Shown: positions 1 to 10,799, numbered from the stretch's first letter. The stretch is DNA of 64,000 nt from Stenopsyche tienmushanensis (GCA_008973525.1 WACJ01000403.1:992001-1056000); one strand, 5' to 3'. A program made the numbers and translations. Notes: generated by a model from the sequence alone, not told the origin.

Positions 1-1100
1 TCCGTAATTGAGATTAACAATGTGGAATTGAATGCAGCGTGTATATCTACTCTTTAATTTAGAAATTTGTCACAAAAAATGATTCATAGGATCCAATCCA
101 AATACGGATGGTTTGCAGGAAAATACCATCTTTATTTGTTCATTATCTAATACAAGAAAATATTTTTAAATCATGCAGCTGAATCAATTTTTGTTCAGCT
201 GTTGCATCGGTACAAAATATTTTTTTTCTAAATCACATTTGATATGTGACAACATTGAAAATAGATAATAAAAAAATATATATATAATGTATATCTGTAA
301 GATTTCATCTATATCTAATCCGTATTTTTCATAGCGGTATATTTTTTCAAATTGTCAAACGACATTTGCATGAGCAAATAATTTAGATTAGGAATTTTGC
401 TTTAAATCACCAGTGCTGAAAATTACAAACTAGTAATGCCTTAATCACAAATTTATTTTCATATACTGTTTATTATACTTATGTTAGTTTTGAGATATAT
501 TTTCTTGCTCAAACTATCAAGAGTGATTGAAGTACACCTACATAAAGCTATATTCAACATCGTCGATGAGTTTTTCTTTAAGTATTAAGAACACAATGTT
601 TAAAACCATTGTATCATTTATTTGCATTTTTTTTTAATATCACAACAGTATTGCTAATAATGTTTTAATACTGTATTTTTACTGCCATATATTATAATGA
701 AAGAAAAAATGTTATGTGTATGAATTGAAAACGAGATGATTTTTTATGAGGTTTGAATAAAATGTAAAATTCTATGAAATTTCATTTAAGAGTTAAGGTT
801 TTGTGAGTTTTGTATTTTTATTTTAAAGGATGAATTTTCTTTGAAATGTTTGACTGTTTGTAATAATGATATTTAAAAAACAAGAGTAAACATTGCTTGT
901 GGAATATATGTAGAATTTCCACGTATGTAATACCTATTTTTTGTGAACATTGTTTACCGAGGTGTACTTTTCATTTTTTAAAAGTCAATGAATTATATAA
1001 AAGGTTACTAAAAACGCTTTCTTTTTGTTCATATCAAATACGACAACCTTGCAGATGTTTAATATGGACATAATTACATATTTGCACCACTCCATATTTT
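1..1100. other. AT-rich intergenic DNA, no gene seen
   Basis: I see no ORF of convincing composition, RNA gene or transposon domain. The stretch is very AT-rich, with A and T runs and several AATAAA-like hexamers, so it could be the 3' UTR of a gene lying left of the window. That is only a possibility. Confidence 0.5.
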
Positions 1101-1119
1101 AAGCGTGTTTATCTTGTAA

Positions 1120-1175
1120 TTAGCGAGTACCCAGTATGCGTTGCAATGCCACACGTGCTTAGTAATTATTTGAAA
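1120..1175. repeat. Short dispersed repeat (LINE-end-like), copy 1
   Basis: The motif TGCGTTGCAATGCCACAC preceded by TAGCGAGTACCCAGTA recurs almost unchanged near 29000-29034. In both places CGTGCTTAGTAATTAT or CGCGCTTAGTAATTAT follows, directly here and about 90 bases later there. It has the look of the conserved terminal segment of a LINE or SINE family. The family is not identified. Confidence 0.5.
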
Positions 1176-1559
1176 TGAAACGCAGTAGTATATTTATGTG
1201 ATTATTTGCTTCAGGCCGCGGGCTGAAGAGCTAGGATCCAAAAGGAATCTCGTTAGCGGAACTCAACTGCCGTATTGCACGCACATCCTTTCCCCATCCT
1301 CGCTTCACTTTACCAGATCAATATACGCCAACATGGTGCAAACAAACCAAAACAAATTCCACACACAAATATATTTTCTTTCAATTTTTCAAAGGTCTTT
1401 GAAAATGCACGCAGTAATTCTGTAATAGTAATTTCTGTAGAATATGTTAAAATGTAATTTTTTCAACCACAGTTGCAGCAATTCATTGGTTACGACAATA
1501 AGACTTAGACGCAGCAAAATGGTGCAACTTGCCATACATCCAACGAGAGTATACCCATA

Positions 1560-2420
1560 TTTAAAGAAATGTTGCCGAAGATTCTTTAGAGGCGTTCTAT
1601 ATAGACGAATACTCGGAACATATTATTGAGGAGGCTGTTGGGAGAGTCTGATGCCGGTATAATAATAAACGGGAGTACCATCAATAATATAAGATATGCG
1701 GATGATACTGTATTGCTGGCCACAAACCTTGACGATCTGCAAAGATTATTAAATGCAGTCGTCACCCACAGTACATCAATGGGGCTGAAATTAAACATTA
1801 AGAAAACAATGTAGCTAGCTTTCAGCCAAACCTAAACAGCATCAACGAAATGATCCGAATAGAAGACGATATCGTAGAGAGTGCAGAACTACAAATACCT
1901 TGGATGCTACTTAAATGAAAACACCACAGAAATTCGCTGCAGAATAGAGAATACGAGGGCAGCCTTCATAAAAATGAAATAAATGCTGTGTTCAGCATTT
2001 TTCTGTATGGAATAGAAACCTAAACGCTTATTAATATAATCTATAAGCGTCTAGAAGTCTTTGAGATGGGAACCTAAAGAAGAATATTGAATGATGGAAC
2101 GAAAAAACAAATGTAGAGGTGCTGGCGCAACTAAACCAACAACCCGAAGTGCTTAATATAACTAAAAAAGGAAAGTTAAGAGTATTTTAAGGGTGTAACA
2201 AAAAGAAATATGCACTTCTACAATTAATACTCCAAGGGAAGATCGAAGGTCATCGCAGCTGTGGAGCCAAGAAGATGTCGTGGCCGAAGAATTTGCGGCA
2301 GTGGTATGGATTCAGTACCAGAGCGCTTTTTCGCACCGTTGCAAACAAAATACAGCTTCAGCTGCTGATAGCCAACGCACATAGAGTACAAGGCACATAA
2401 AGAAGGAGATACTTTAGAGG
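1560..2420 (+). mobile_element. Degenerate LINE reverse transcriptase, 3' half
   Basis: Conceptual translation in shifting frames gives the end of a reverse transcriptase. NIRYADDTVLLATN at about 1680-1730 carries the YADD catalytic box, followed by GLKLNIKKT, a YLGCYLNE-like segment and, near 2110-2300, the QLNQQPEVLNITKKGKL and RNLRQWYG-type C-terminal stretch seen in craniofacial-development-protein-2-like RTE retrotransposons. Several stops and frameshifts show it is dead. The 5' half, with endonuclease and first RT motifs, is missing, as expected for a 5'-truncated insertion. Confidence 0.75.
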
Positions 2421-2429
2421 AGACATTTC

Positions 2430-2890
2430 ATTGGCGCAATTGGGCTTGGGGCGCAAAATGCAGAATACCAGTCAAGAATTGCAGATGGTTTTTATTGTAC
2501 TCGACTATTCTACTTTACGTGAATCAACACTGATTAACACTGTTTTCATAACATGTGCTAAGTTATCTAATCCCTCTTTTCTTTGTCGTCGCTTAAACAT
2601 TGACACGACCCAGCCGGCATAAGGCCGCAATATTTATTTAATATTTATGACCAATTGTAAAATTTAAACCTTCCCCATCTGTCTTCTTCGGACAACTTCG
2701 TTTTGTAATGAGTTCGTAATCGTTCTGTAGACATGTTCAGGTATGGCATTCGATCGCCGGGCGCTCATTCGTCATATCAGCGATTCAAAAAGCGGACCGA
2801 TTGGACACGCCGATCTTGTGGGCACTCCGTCCCCTTTTAGGGTTTTTTACGGCATTTTCTATGATCTGTACGATCATGGAAGCCCCCTTG
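2430..2890 (+). repeat. Dispersed repeat family X, copy A
   Basis: This segment matches two others in the window: 43078-43505 in the same orientation and about 26803-27240 in reverse. Shared blocks include GTTATCTAATCC, the CAGCCGGCATAAG region, TAATCGTTCTGTAGACATGTTC and AAAGCGGACCGATTG. The copies differ by scattered substitutions and small indels. No protein domain is seen, so a non-autonomous element, an LTR or a LINE 3' end are all possible. The left end abuts the LINE relic ending near 2410. Confidence 0.7.
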
Positions 2891-3149
2891 GCAAACAAGG
2901 TCACAAACGAATCTAGACTTCCCCCAACCCATAAATACTATATATTGATCTATCTTAGGTAGTTTTTTTAGTTTTAAGCTACAAAAATTAAACTGCATTA
3001 AAATCTTACTAGTTTCTTCCCCGCGCTCAGAGCGTAAGTGACCACTCAAAATTGAGAATGAGCGTGCCCTTGGGTACATGGATATTAAATTCCGGTTTTG
3101 CACCTTGCTGCGTACTTTGATTGAGCGGAATGGCATGGTCTCGAATAGC

Positions 3150-3400
3150 AGAACTAATAAGCAGCTTGGGTCAGTTGAGGGTCCTCATGTTCCTTTGTCT
3201 CAGATGTAAACTGATGGACCTATGTTTCATCCTGAATTGATGCAAAAACTCGACCTTATTGCTGTGAAACAACGCCAAACACTCGATTGAAACATTGTCA
3301 TGACGCTGTTCCATTGTGAGTAAACACGGCACTCTTTCTTGCGCACAGCTTTTTCATGTCCAAATTTTCACCTCATTTGGTCGACCACTGCGCTATTCAT
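3150..3400 (-). mobile_element. Mariner transposase relic
   Basis: The minus strand translates, with stops, to a DMKKLCARKSAVFT-like segment, then CFNRVFGVVSQQ, GRVFASIQDET and VHQFTSETKE. This order matches the centre of mariner transposases around the first catalytic Asp (DETWIHHYTPETK). Only about 80 codons remain and no terminal inverted repeats are visible. Confidence 0.6.
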
Positions 3401-3528
3401 CTTGGCAACTCATAAGGCCTCGTTTAACTCTAATTTACTAGAACTCGACTCTGAGTTGAATCTGCAAGCACCATTTAATCTTCGTATTCTATATATCGTC
3501 TACTGTAGGCGTTTGACAATCCTACCTA

Positions 3529-4476
3529 GAAAATCCAATCCCGAGCCAAAATTTCGATCCCGGGATTTCTGGATTGCATTAAACCATCCCGGAACCGAGA
3601 TTTTCAATAGTTTAAGAAATTACATTGATAAATTTGATCAAAAATTACTGATAAGTCCATTTGTTGAATATAAAAAATAACTTTAAGGCGAAAGAATTTT
3701 ATTTATTTAAGAAAAGATAAAAATAAAATTCAAGAATAGATAAATAAAACACTAAAAAATTAAAATATTATTTTGAAAATATGCCCGAAGTAACGTTAAA
3801 GCATCGAGTGTTTCGTCATTTAGTCTGGATCTGATTTTGAAAGCCAGGCAACTTTCTGCTGAAAATGCACGCTCAGCCTCCACACTCGTTGGAGGTATCG
3901 TCATCAGATATTTAAATGCTAGTTCGAGTTGATGACCGCGTAAGACCCCATTTTCATATAACACCATCAATGTGACTGATAAAATTCCTTTCTGCTGAGA
4001 CACGGACGAAAACTCGCAAAATTCCCGATTTCCCGACAAATTAATTATTTCCGTCGCTGCAGATGAGTATTTATATACTATAATACTTTGATGCGATGCG
4101 TAATTATATTACGGAGGAATACAAAAATTCTGAACCCCATTATTAGAGTCGATGTGTAGTAAATACATCACCGGTAGGGAATGGTTAATATAACAATTTG
4201 AAAAACATATATGTTATGTATATGTATACATAGATTAGCCCGTCACTGCCCTTAGACGTCGCCTAAGCTCGCCAATTAGTAGTTACGCTACTGTTTCCAA
4301 GCGTCCAGATTTCGGCGGGAATGTTTCGATTTAGTAGCCTTCATCGTGCTGGTGAGGTGTACGATTTCTGTTAGATACAAATTACAGGCCCGAATTTTTC
4401 GGGATTACGTTTACTAATCCCGGGATTCATGAGCACCTAAAACTGTCCGAGATCCGGGATCCAGGGATAAGAATCC
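3529..4476 (-). mobile_element. hAT deletion derivative, copy A
   Basis: About 950 bp with ends resembling those of copy B at 30474-31392 (GAAAATCCAATCCCG at the left, GGGATAAGAATCC at the right). Internally it keeps only the last part of a hAT transposase (3752-3950, minus): RGHQLELAFKYLM, PPTSVEAERAFSAESC, RSRLNDETLDALTLLR. This is the hAT C-terminal dimerisation domain. Repeated ATCCCGGGAT palindromes sit near both ends. The rest is non-coding and shared with copy B, including ATCGTACACCTCACCA. It cannot move without a transposase supplied in trans. The right end abuts the LINE tail near 4478. Confidence 0.8.
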
Positions 4477-4518
4477 TACATACTTACTTACTTACTTTCG
4501 GTGGCGCCTATAGCCCTA

Positions 4519-7500
4519 TCAGAGAGCCCCGGCCACCGACAACGCTTGCCGCCATTTTCGTCTGTCCTGGGCCTCCTCCCTCCAATTGCCCAGGCCCAGA
4601 CGAGCGGCGTCTTTTTTTACCTGATCCGCCCAGCGAAGTCGAGGTCTTCCGACGGGTCTACTGCAACTCGGCTGAAAATCTAAGACGGCTCGGGGAACTC
4701 GGTGTATCGGCATCCGCGCCACATGACCTGCCCAATGGAGACGGCGGGTTCGGACGAAGCTAGTTATTGACGCCTCGCCGTACATGACCATGACCTCGCG
4801 ATTGGACCTCATGGTTTCGAAACCCGAGGTCGCATCCCGGAGAGGTCCGAAAATTTTTCTCAAAACTTTTCTCTCGAACCTCTCGAGGCGCATCGCATCC
4901 CGCGCGGTCATGGTCCATGCTTCACCCCCGTAGACCACTACCGGCCTAATCAATGTTTTATATATTTTAATTTTAGTTTTAGCCGATAGTGATTTGTTTC
5001 CTAAAATTTTCTTCAGGCCATGGTAGCACCGATTTCCGTATTGAATCCTGGAGGTTATTTCGTTGCACATCAAGTTCTTCTCCGTGAGGATGGATCCTAG
5101 ATACTTGAAATCCTGGACCCTTTCAATATTATTGTTATTGACACTCACGGAGGTACAACCTCCAGTATTCACTCTCGAAACCGTCATTAGTTTAGTCTTT
5201 TCATAATTTATAGTCATACCGAAGGTAGCAGCAGCCCCGTCGACAGACGTAAGCGCCGCCAAAGCTTCCGATCTCGATTTCGCCACAACGTCGATGTCGT
5301 CCGCAAAGGCAAGATACATTATATTTTCGTTCCATGGATGTGCGTGTCCCAATCTGCCAGCCTCCCTCATGATTGCTTCCAACGCAATATTAAAGAGGAT
5401 CGGGGAGAGGGCATCCCCCTGTCTAACTCCCGTCGTCACCTCGAAGGGCTCCGACAGGGCACCGTTGGCACGTACCACACTGACCGATCCGGTCACGCAC
5501 ATCCTCGACAGCCTCACCAGCTTACTCGGGATTCCCATCTCCAACATGGTCCTCCAAAGCTTTTCCCGATTGACGCTGTCGTACGCCCTGCAGAAATCTA
5601 CAAAAACGTGGTGGAGATCGACACCGTATTCCCACATTTTTTGTGAGAATAATTTAACCGTAAATAATTGGTCCACAGTAGACCTGCCGGGTCTGAAGCC
5701 ACACTGGTATTCTCCGAGAAGTTCCTCCACGATGGGAGACAGCCGCCCGATGAGAGCTCTTGTAAATAATTTATATGCTATGTTTAAAAGGGATATGCCC
5801 CTGTAGTTGGAGCACAGCAGCACATTCCCTTTCTTATGTATTGGGCATATTACGGCCGTCCTCCACTCAGAAGGCATGACCTCGGTCTGCCATATTGTCA
5901 GAACGAGGTCATATAACCTCATAAGCAGAGGGCGTCCACCCCATTTCAAGAACTCCGCCGGAATACCGTCCACCCCCGCGGCCCTCCCTCCCCGAAGACC
6001 CCGTAAACAGGCCTCAAACTCGCTCAATGTCGGAGGGGTTATCTCAATATTATTTATGTTGACCTCAGGTGATTCTCCTAGATCCACCGACCCGCCGCCG
6101 AGAAGATTTTTAAAATATCTTCTCCAGCACCCGAGAACTTCCTGCGCCCCGACCAACAAAACTCCGCTCTCATCCCTTACCATGTTCGATCTAGTCGAGT
6201 CATCACGACATAATTTTTTAATAATTTTATAGAATTTTTTACTGTCGTTTATTCGTGACTCGTCTAGCTCTCCCATTTGGCAGAAAAGAAAACGTCGCTT
6301 CGCCGATCGTATGATTCGCCTGACTTCCCCCCTCGCACGGATGTAAGCATCCCTGCCCACACCCGTGGGAGACCGAAGCCATGCCATTCTCAGGCGCTTT
6401 CTCTCCCCAACAGCGCGTCTGCAGTCCTCGTCAAACCAACCCTCGGTCTTTCTCCCCTCCGAGATTCCAACGCAAGTCTCTGCGGCCTCGCGCACTACGG
6501 TCTCGATCTCCTTCCACATCTTTTCGACATCGACCTCGCCGCTGCTTGGTCTGCTCTCACCCGAAACCCCCGTCTCGAAAGCCTCCGACACGCGCTTTTC
6601 AAAATCCACACGGACTCCACGATCCCTCAGAGCATCAACGTTCCAAATTTTTTTAGGGCGTTTTAAATTACTATAATTTGCTCTGAAGGCATATTTTATT
6701 TTCACGAGACAATGGTCGGAGTCGCAGTCCGCCCCACGCATCGTTCTGACGTCCGCCACGCCACTTCTATGCCTTTTATCAATCAACACGTGGTCAATCT
6801 GATTTCGGGTGACCCCGTCGGCAGACAACCACGTGTATTTATGTATTTTTTTATGTTCAAAAGTGGTGCTGCTGACAATAAATCCGACGGATGTGGCAAA
6901 ACTGACGAGTCTCCCTCCATTGTCGTTACAAACATCGTGGAGACTATGGGCTCCGATCGTGGGTCTGTAAAAGATTTCCCTGCCAACTTTCGCGTTCAAA
7001 TCACCCAATAATATTTTAGCGTCATAAGAGGGCAGAGAGCTGTAAGTCTTCTGAACTTCTTCATAGAAGGCGTCCTTGATGCTGTCATCTGTCTCCTCTG
7101 TGGGAGCATACACACACACCAAGGATAAGTTATGCCCTTTGCCTCTTATACGTAGCGTACATATTCTGTCGCTAATAGGGTTAAAATTTAAAACGGACGA
7201 CAGGGTCCTCTTATCCAGCACGAACCCCACGCCCGATCTCCGAGCCGTCCCGTCACCACTGTACAAGATGGCCGCATCCCCGAGGAGCATCGATCCACAA
7301 CCGATGAGTCGATGCTCCTGGATCGCCGCCACGTTGACCCGGAAGCGGGACAGCTCGCGTAACGTCGCGTCAAAACCTTCCGGTCCGTTCCAAGTTCGAA
7401 CGTTCCAAGTTCGAACGTTCCAAGTTCGAACGTTCCAAGAACCGATAATCAAAAACTGGCGACACCTACCTGGGCGCTCCCGAGATAGTGGTCTAAAAGC

Positions 7501-7569
7501 GCGTCGGTCTTCACGGCTCTCTGTACGGGTGCAGGCGCCAACCACACTTCGGGGTAGATCACCCATCAC
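4519..7569 (-). CDS. Endonuclease-reverse transcriptase ORF of RTE-like LINE
   Basis: An uninterrupted 1016-codon ORF. Residues about 40-290 are an APE-type endonuclease: GSWNVRT near 43, IQEHR with the catalytic Glu near 85, VYAPT near 153, GDLNAKVG with Asp190/Asn192, NQIDHVLI near 256 and SDHCLV with His286. Residues about 510-800 are the reverse transcriptase: NYRGISLLN, CGFRPGRSTVDQ, VFVDFCRAYDSV with Asp658, GVRQGDALSPILFN and FADD at 755-758. The C-terminus has RLHWAGHVARM and GRPRLRWADQV, typical of craniofacial-development-protein-2-like LINE ORFs. All catalytic motifs are present with no stop, so the copy is young and perhaps competent. The first Met is used as start; the real start may be slightly downstream. 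An in-frame repeat at residues 47-60 is listed separately. Confidence 0.92.
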   Translation of the reverse strand: MMGDLPRSVVGACTRTESREDRRAFRPLSRERPGRCRQFLIIGSWNVRTWNVRTWNVRTWNGPEGFDATLRELSRFRVNVAAIQEHRLIGCGSMLLGDAAILYSGDGTARRSGVGFVLDKRTLSSVLNFNPISDRICTLRIRGKGHNLSLVCVYAPTEETDDSIKDAFYEEVQKTYSSLPSYDAKILLGDLNAKVGREIFYRPTIGAHSLHDVCNDNGGRLVSFATSVGFIVSSTTFEHKKIHKYTWLSADGVTRNQIDHVLIDKRHRSGVADVRTMRGADCDSDHCLVKIKYAFRANYSNLKRPKKIWNVDALRDRGVRVDFEKRVSEAFETGVSGESRPSSGEVDVEKMWKEIETVVREAAETCVGISEGRKTEGWFDEDCRRAVGERKRLRMAWLRSPTGVGRDAYIRARGEVRRIIRSAKRRFLFCQMGELDESRINDSKKFYKIIKKLCRDDSTRSNMVRDESGVLLVGAQEVLGCWRRYFKNLLGGGSVDLGESPEVNINNIEITPPTLSEFEACLRGLRGGRAAGVDGIPAEFLKWGGRPLLMRLYDLVLTIWQTEVMPSEWRTAVICPIHKKGNVLLCSNYRGISLLNIAYKLFTRALIGRLSPIVEELLGEYQCGFRPGRSTVDQLFTVKLFSQKMWEYGVDLHHVFVDFCRAYDSVNREKLWRTMLEMGIPSKLVRLSRMCVTGSVSVVRANGALSEPFEVTTGVRQGDALSPILFNIALEAIMREAGRLGHAHPWNENIMYLAFADDIDVVAKSRSEALAALTSVDGAAATFGMTINYEKTKLMTVSRVNTGGCTSVSVNNNNIERVQDFKYLGSILTEKNLMCNEITSRIQYGNRCYHGLKKILGNKSLSAKTKIKIYKTLIRPVVVYGGEAWTMTARDAMRLERFERKVLRKIFGPLRDATSGFETMRSNREVMVMYGEASITSFVRTRRLHWAGHVARMPIHRVPRAVLDFQPSCSRPVGRPRLRWADQVKKDAARLGLGNWREEAQDRRKWRQALSVAGAL
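7387..7442 (-). repeat. 15-bp in-frame minisatellite in LINE endonuclease
   Basis: GTTCCAAGTTCGAAC occurs three times head to tail (7387-7401, 7402-7416, 7417-7431) with a partial fourth copy. Because 15 is a multiple of three, the ORF stays open and the protein repeats WNVRT three times inside the first endonuclease motif (residues about 45-60). The core contains the palindrome GTTCGAAC. Confidence 0.95.
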
Positions 7570-7639
7570 GCGATCAGTCCGTCCATTGTATTGTTTTGTG
7601 ACAATACACTTTAATCATATTTTTTAAGAATCTAATAAG

Positions 7640-9674
7640 AATCCATAAGATAAATTAATTTTGGTGAATCATTCGATTTTTGCGATGCACAAACTATAAT
7701 ACATATTATAAACATCGCTCACTATCGCGTATTCGACAATTTCGCCAAAATAAAATAAAATCACATAAAATAATGTATTTTGTCAACAGAATAGTTATTT
7801 TTAATAGAAGATTTTTAAATTGAAAAATGTGGAACCATCGTATTATGCACGTATATTATCCCTCTTATGAACAATAGGATCGGTGCTATTTGTTGTAGTC
7901 TTTTTATCAAGCATTTTACGATCCATTGACGAAATCTTAAAAGCATCGTAAATTTAGCAGCTGGTCTCTTTGTTTAGACTTTCTTTTCTAGTTTCGCCGA
8001 AGATCGCCGTTACAATGACTCAAGTAAGCAGAGCAATTTAGTTATCTATAAATACTCATTTTTGTCATTTATGAGCTTCTAAACATTTTGCATATATATA
8101 TATGATACTCGCTCTCGCCTTTCGTTGAGTTCAATTGTGTATAACATTTTCGTTTTGTATTTGGATTATTTCGCATTCCGCTTTTAGTAACTATCAAAGT
8201 GATTTTGTTGATCGTGATGTTTGGATAATGCCTGGACCGAGCTTGCGTTTGAATGTTGACAGTGATAATCAAGTAAGATAATTTATCGATTGTACCAATT
8301 ATTTATTACAATTACATTTTGGTTATGATGTAACTGTAAATATAATTTTTTAAAACAGATGGCTTCTTCTGATGATGAATATGCTCTTCATTCTTATGTT
8401 GAGTCTGATGATTACTCCAGTGAAGATTCAATAACAAATAATAATGGAGTTGAAACAACAAACGTAGATTCACCAGGTGATGAGTCTAATGTTGATAAAA
8501 ATAATCATGCTTCACAAGGAAATGATAATTGGACAAAGAGCCATAAAACAATATCAGATTTTGGTTTTGATTCTGCATCTTCAGGAATTAAAAAAGATAT
8601 TGGAGATACACCTATAGAATTTTTTAGAAGTGTTTGGACTGAGGAAGTTAAAAAACTGTTGATAAAGTTTACGAATGCTTATGGAAAAAAGTTGTTGAAA
8701 AACAAATTACCAAAAACAAGACATTACACGGTGACCAAATTCAATGAAATAAATGATATGGAATTGGATAATTTTTTGGAGCTGTGTCTGCTCGGTGGGC
8801 AAATAGGTTTTCCAACATTAAGAAAAATGTTTTCACGAGCTCCGTTGTATTATCATCCAATATTTTCTTATATAATTTCGGGTAGAAGATTCGAAAAAAT
8901 ATTGAGATGTTTGAATTGTACATTAAACAATAATGACGGAATGTCAAAAATAAGCCCACTTATTGACATCGTTGTTTCGAATTTTCAAAATATATATTCT
9001 CCATCGGAAGAAATTTCTTTAGACGAATATCTTCTTCTTCGTCGAGGGCGACTGTGGTTATGGCAATACATGAAAGGGAAGAAAGCTAAATATGGCATCA
9101 AATTTTATAAACTTATTTGAGCTGCAGGTGGTGTTTGAAAAATAATAAACGTGCCAACACTACATGGAGATGCCAAACCTGCAATAAAAATCCTGCTCTA
9201 TGTAGTGGAAATTGCTTTATTTATTTTCATCAATAATTTTTTTATAGATACTATTTTTTTTTTAGGATTTTTCTTTTGTAAATTGTAAATTTATAAAATT
9301 ATTTCGCAATCTTATGACCTATATTATTATTTTTTATAGCTTTGTAAACCCTTTTTGTGTATTTTTAAAAGTGTGTACTGTGTGTAATTTTCGCAAATTT
9401 GTAAACCACAGAATCACCCCATATATATCCACATACGAAAAATAAATATAATACAATAAATATAGAATACGATCCTTGGCAAAAATAAAAATGTTGAGAA
9501 CAATTGTTCGACTCCCATAAATATAATACAATAACAGGAGACGGCCCGTCTCAGACGGGATAACCGACCCTTCATTGGGTGTTCTAGCGATGGTTTTGTT
9601 ACTCTTTGAATAATGTCGTCAATTGGATTTACGAAACAAGGTAATCAGAATCTGATTGTACGCGAAAGTGTTAA
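7640..9674 (+). mobile_element. piggyBac-like element, copy 1 (internally deleted)
   Basis: The right end is clear: minus-strand TTAACACTTTCGCGTACA reading inward from the TTAA at 9671-9674. It matches the right end of the second copy near 24158. Homology with copy 2 begins at AAATTAATTTTGGT (about 7650), and no left TTAA terminus is seen, so the left end was lost or diverged. Relative to copy 2, about 770 bp of transposase between the first catalytic Asp block and the zinc-binding tail is missing. The tail survives as a non-coding trace at 9118-9235. Confidence 0.8.
8228..9120 (+). pseudogene. piggyBac transposase, truncated, intron-containing
   Basis: Likely exons are 8228-8272 (MPGPSLRLNVDSDNQ, donor CAA/GTAAGA) and 8359-9120 (acceptor AAACAG/ATGG), joined in phase 0. 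The N-terminus is Asp/Ser/Glu-rich, as in many piggyBac transposases (residues about 16-60). The DDE_Tnp_1_7 domain follows: GGQIGFPTLRKMFSR, SGRRFEKILRCLN, EEISLDEYLLLRRGRL (first catalytic Asp) and KKAKYGIKFYKL. It then ends in a new stop. The second and third catalytic Asp blocks are deleted, and only the C-terminal Cys-rich finger remains as a trace downstream. It cannot be an active transposase, though it could make a truncated protein if transcribed. Confidence 0.85.
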
Positions 9675-10038
9675 AAAAATAATGTACAAAATTTCACCCA
9701 TTTCCCCCGTCTTGTGGAAACATAAAAAGTCTGTAGAATGCTAATCAACAGTTAAATCTTTATTAAAAAGTGGAAGTAAAAAAAAATTCTAAAGGGCCAA
9801 TAAAGTGGAGCAGAACCGTCCGTAAATGAATGATTTGTAAAAATAATTATAATTGCATTTGAAATTTTAGCATTTATGGCGGTGCCACTTCTACAGACTC
9901 ATTTTTAGGTTAAGCAATTTGTTTAATTTTATAACAAAAATTAAAATCCTCTTTGAAGAAATATTATATTATGGGAATTTGACAGTATTAGGTTTCAACA
10001 TGACTTATTTAATTTGTTACAAAATGTAATTCAAGCAT
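9240..10038. other. piggyBac 3' region and inhibitor downstream flank, no gene
   Basis: Up to 9674 this is the 3' non-coding part of piggyBac copy 1. From about 9840 it is the downstream flank of inhibitor gene 1, with blocks such as GGTTAAGCAATTTG and AAAATTAAAATCCTC repeated downstream of inhibitor genes 2 and 3 and in the remnant near 32600. The stretch between is AT-rich with nothing recognised. Confidence 0.6.
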
Positions 10039-10715
10039 CTATGAAGATGGCTTATTTTCGTTTGCTCTATTTCTGTATGGTTCTTGTCGGAACCAAAAAC
10101 AGTATTCATATGGAACACAAGTAGAGTCATCATCAGATACTTTGACAAATTTATCAACACATTGGCAGGCGTACCATGGAACAGCTATTCTGCATCCCAC
10201 TGATCGTTTTGGATTATCACAAGTACCACCGGGGCAGAGATTTGCATTTTTGACCATCCTCTCAAATGGATCATCACAGCCTTAAAAAATATCAGATGTG
10301 CTGTATATATTTTTTTAATTTATTGTTATCGTACATTTTCAATTTATATAATACTTACAATCGAATATGGAAACACAATCATCCCCTTTTCGATAGAAAC
10401 CTTTTGCGCATCTACAGCATAAGCCATCTGTTTTGCTTTCGGGACAAACCCATGATGTTTCTTTCCAAAAAACTCTTTCACACTGCGGTTCTGGACAATC
10501 AACGGGGCAAGGTCCAAACACTTCATTTTTTCTACATATTAGAGCTTCTAAAAATTAAAAACTATATATTAAGATCGAAAAGATAAATTAAACAAGTACC
10601 ATTGCTTTATTGATGTAAAAAATGTTTACATACTTTTAGATGCAGCAGGCTCTTCAGCAGATGCTAAGGGGCTTAAGAATAATAAAAACCACACAATCAT
10701 TCTAATCTTAGCCAT
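10039..10715 (-). CDS. Secreted two-domain TIL-type protease inhibitor 1
   Basis: Three exons on the minus strand: 10634-10715, 10359-10547 and 10280 down to the stop at 10039. Donors are GTATGT and GTAAGT, acceptors TTTAG and TTAAG, both introns in phase 1. They join to 170 codons. Exon 1 is a signal peptide (MIVWFLLFLSPLASA). Exon 2 encodes a ten-Cys TIL-like domain (ICR, GPCPVDC, PQCERVF, WVCP, LCCRCAKGFYRKG, CVSIFDC). Exon 3 encodes a second, eight-Cys TIL-like domain (NLCPGGTC, WYACQC, STCVPYEYC) and a charged tail. TIL proteins usually inhibit serine proteases, or metalloproteases in the IMPI type, in haemolymph, cuticle or secretions. The target cannot be read from sequence. Genes 2 and 3 are paralogs. 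Gene model by eye; splice sites agree among copies. Confidence 0.88.
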
Positions 10716-10763
10716 TCTAGTAATGGATCGCTTATATGACTGACTATATAGCCTTTGTTCTTA

Positions 10764-10795
10764 CTTTTATACGCAGTCCTGCTACTATTTATACC
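10764..10795 (-). promoter_or_regulatory. Conserved TATA promoter of inhibitor gene 1
   Basis: On the minus strand, TATAAATA (10786-10793) and TATAAAAG (10764-10771) precede the start codon by about 70 and 48 bases. Both motifs, their spacing and the block between them (AGGACTGC) are kept upstream of all three inhibitor genes. TATAAAAG is the better placed of the two, giving a predicted 5' UTR of about 20-25 bases. Confidence 0.6.
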
Positions 10796-10799
10796 ATGA

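Larger units (their letters stand above)
4478..7610 (-). mobile_element. RTE-like LINE retrotransposon, near complete
   Basis: The element is read on the minus strand. Its 3' end is a short tandem repeat, (AAGT)n, on the minus strand at about 4478-4497, as in RTE-type LINEs, which end in microsatellites rather than long poly(A). It carries one long ORF at 4519-7569 that spans almost the whole element. The 5' boundary is not defined by a visible target-site duplication; I place it just beyond the ORF start. It is markedly more GC-rich than its surroundings. It lies between the hAT derivative and a piggyBac element whose left end is missing, so its insertion may have disturbed that end. Confidence 0.85.

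Noticed and set aside
5294..7627. Plus-strand frames of 90-183 codons (5294-5806, 5807-6232, 6277-6666, 7076-7627 and others)
   Set aside because: They lie antisense to the intact LINE ORF and show no domain. High GC content lengthens chance frames there.
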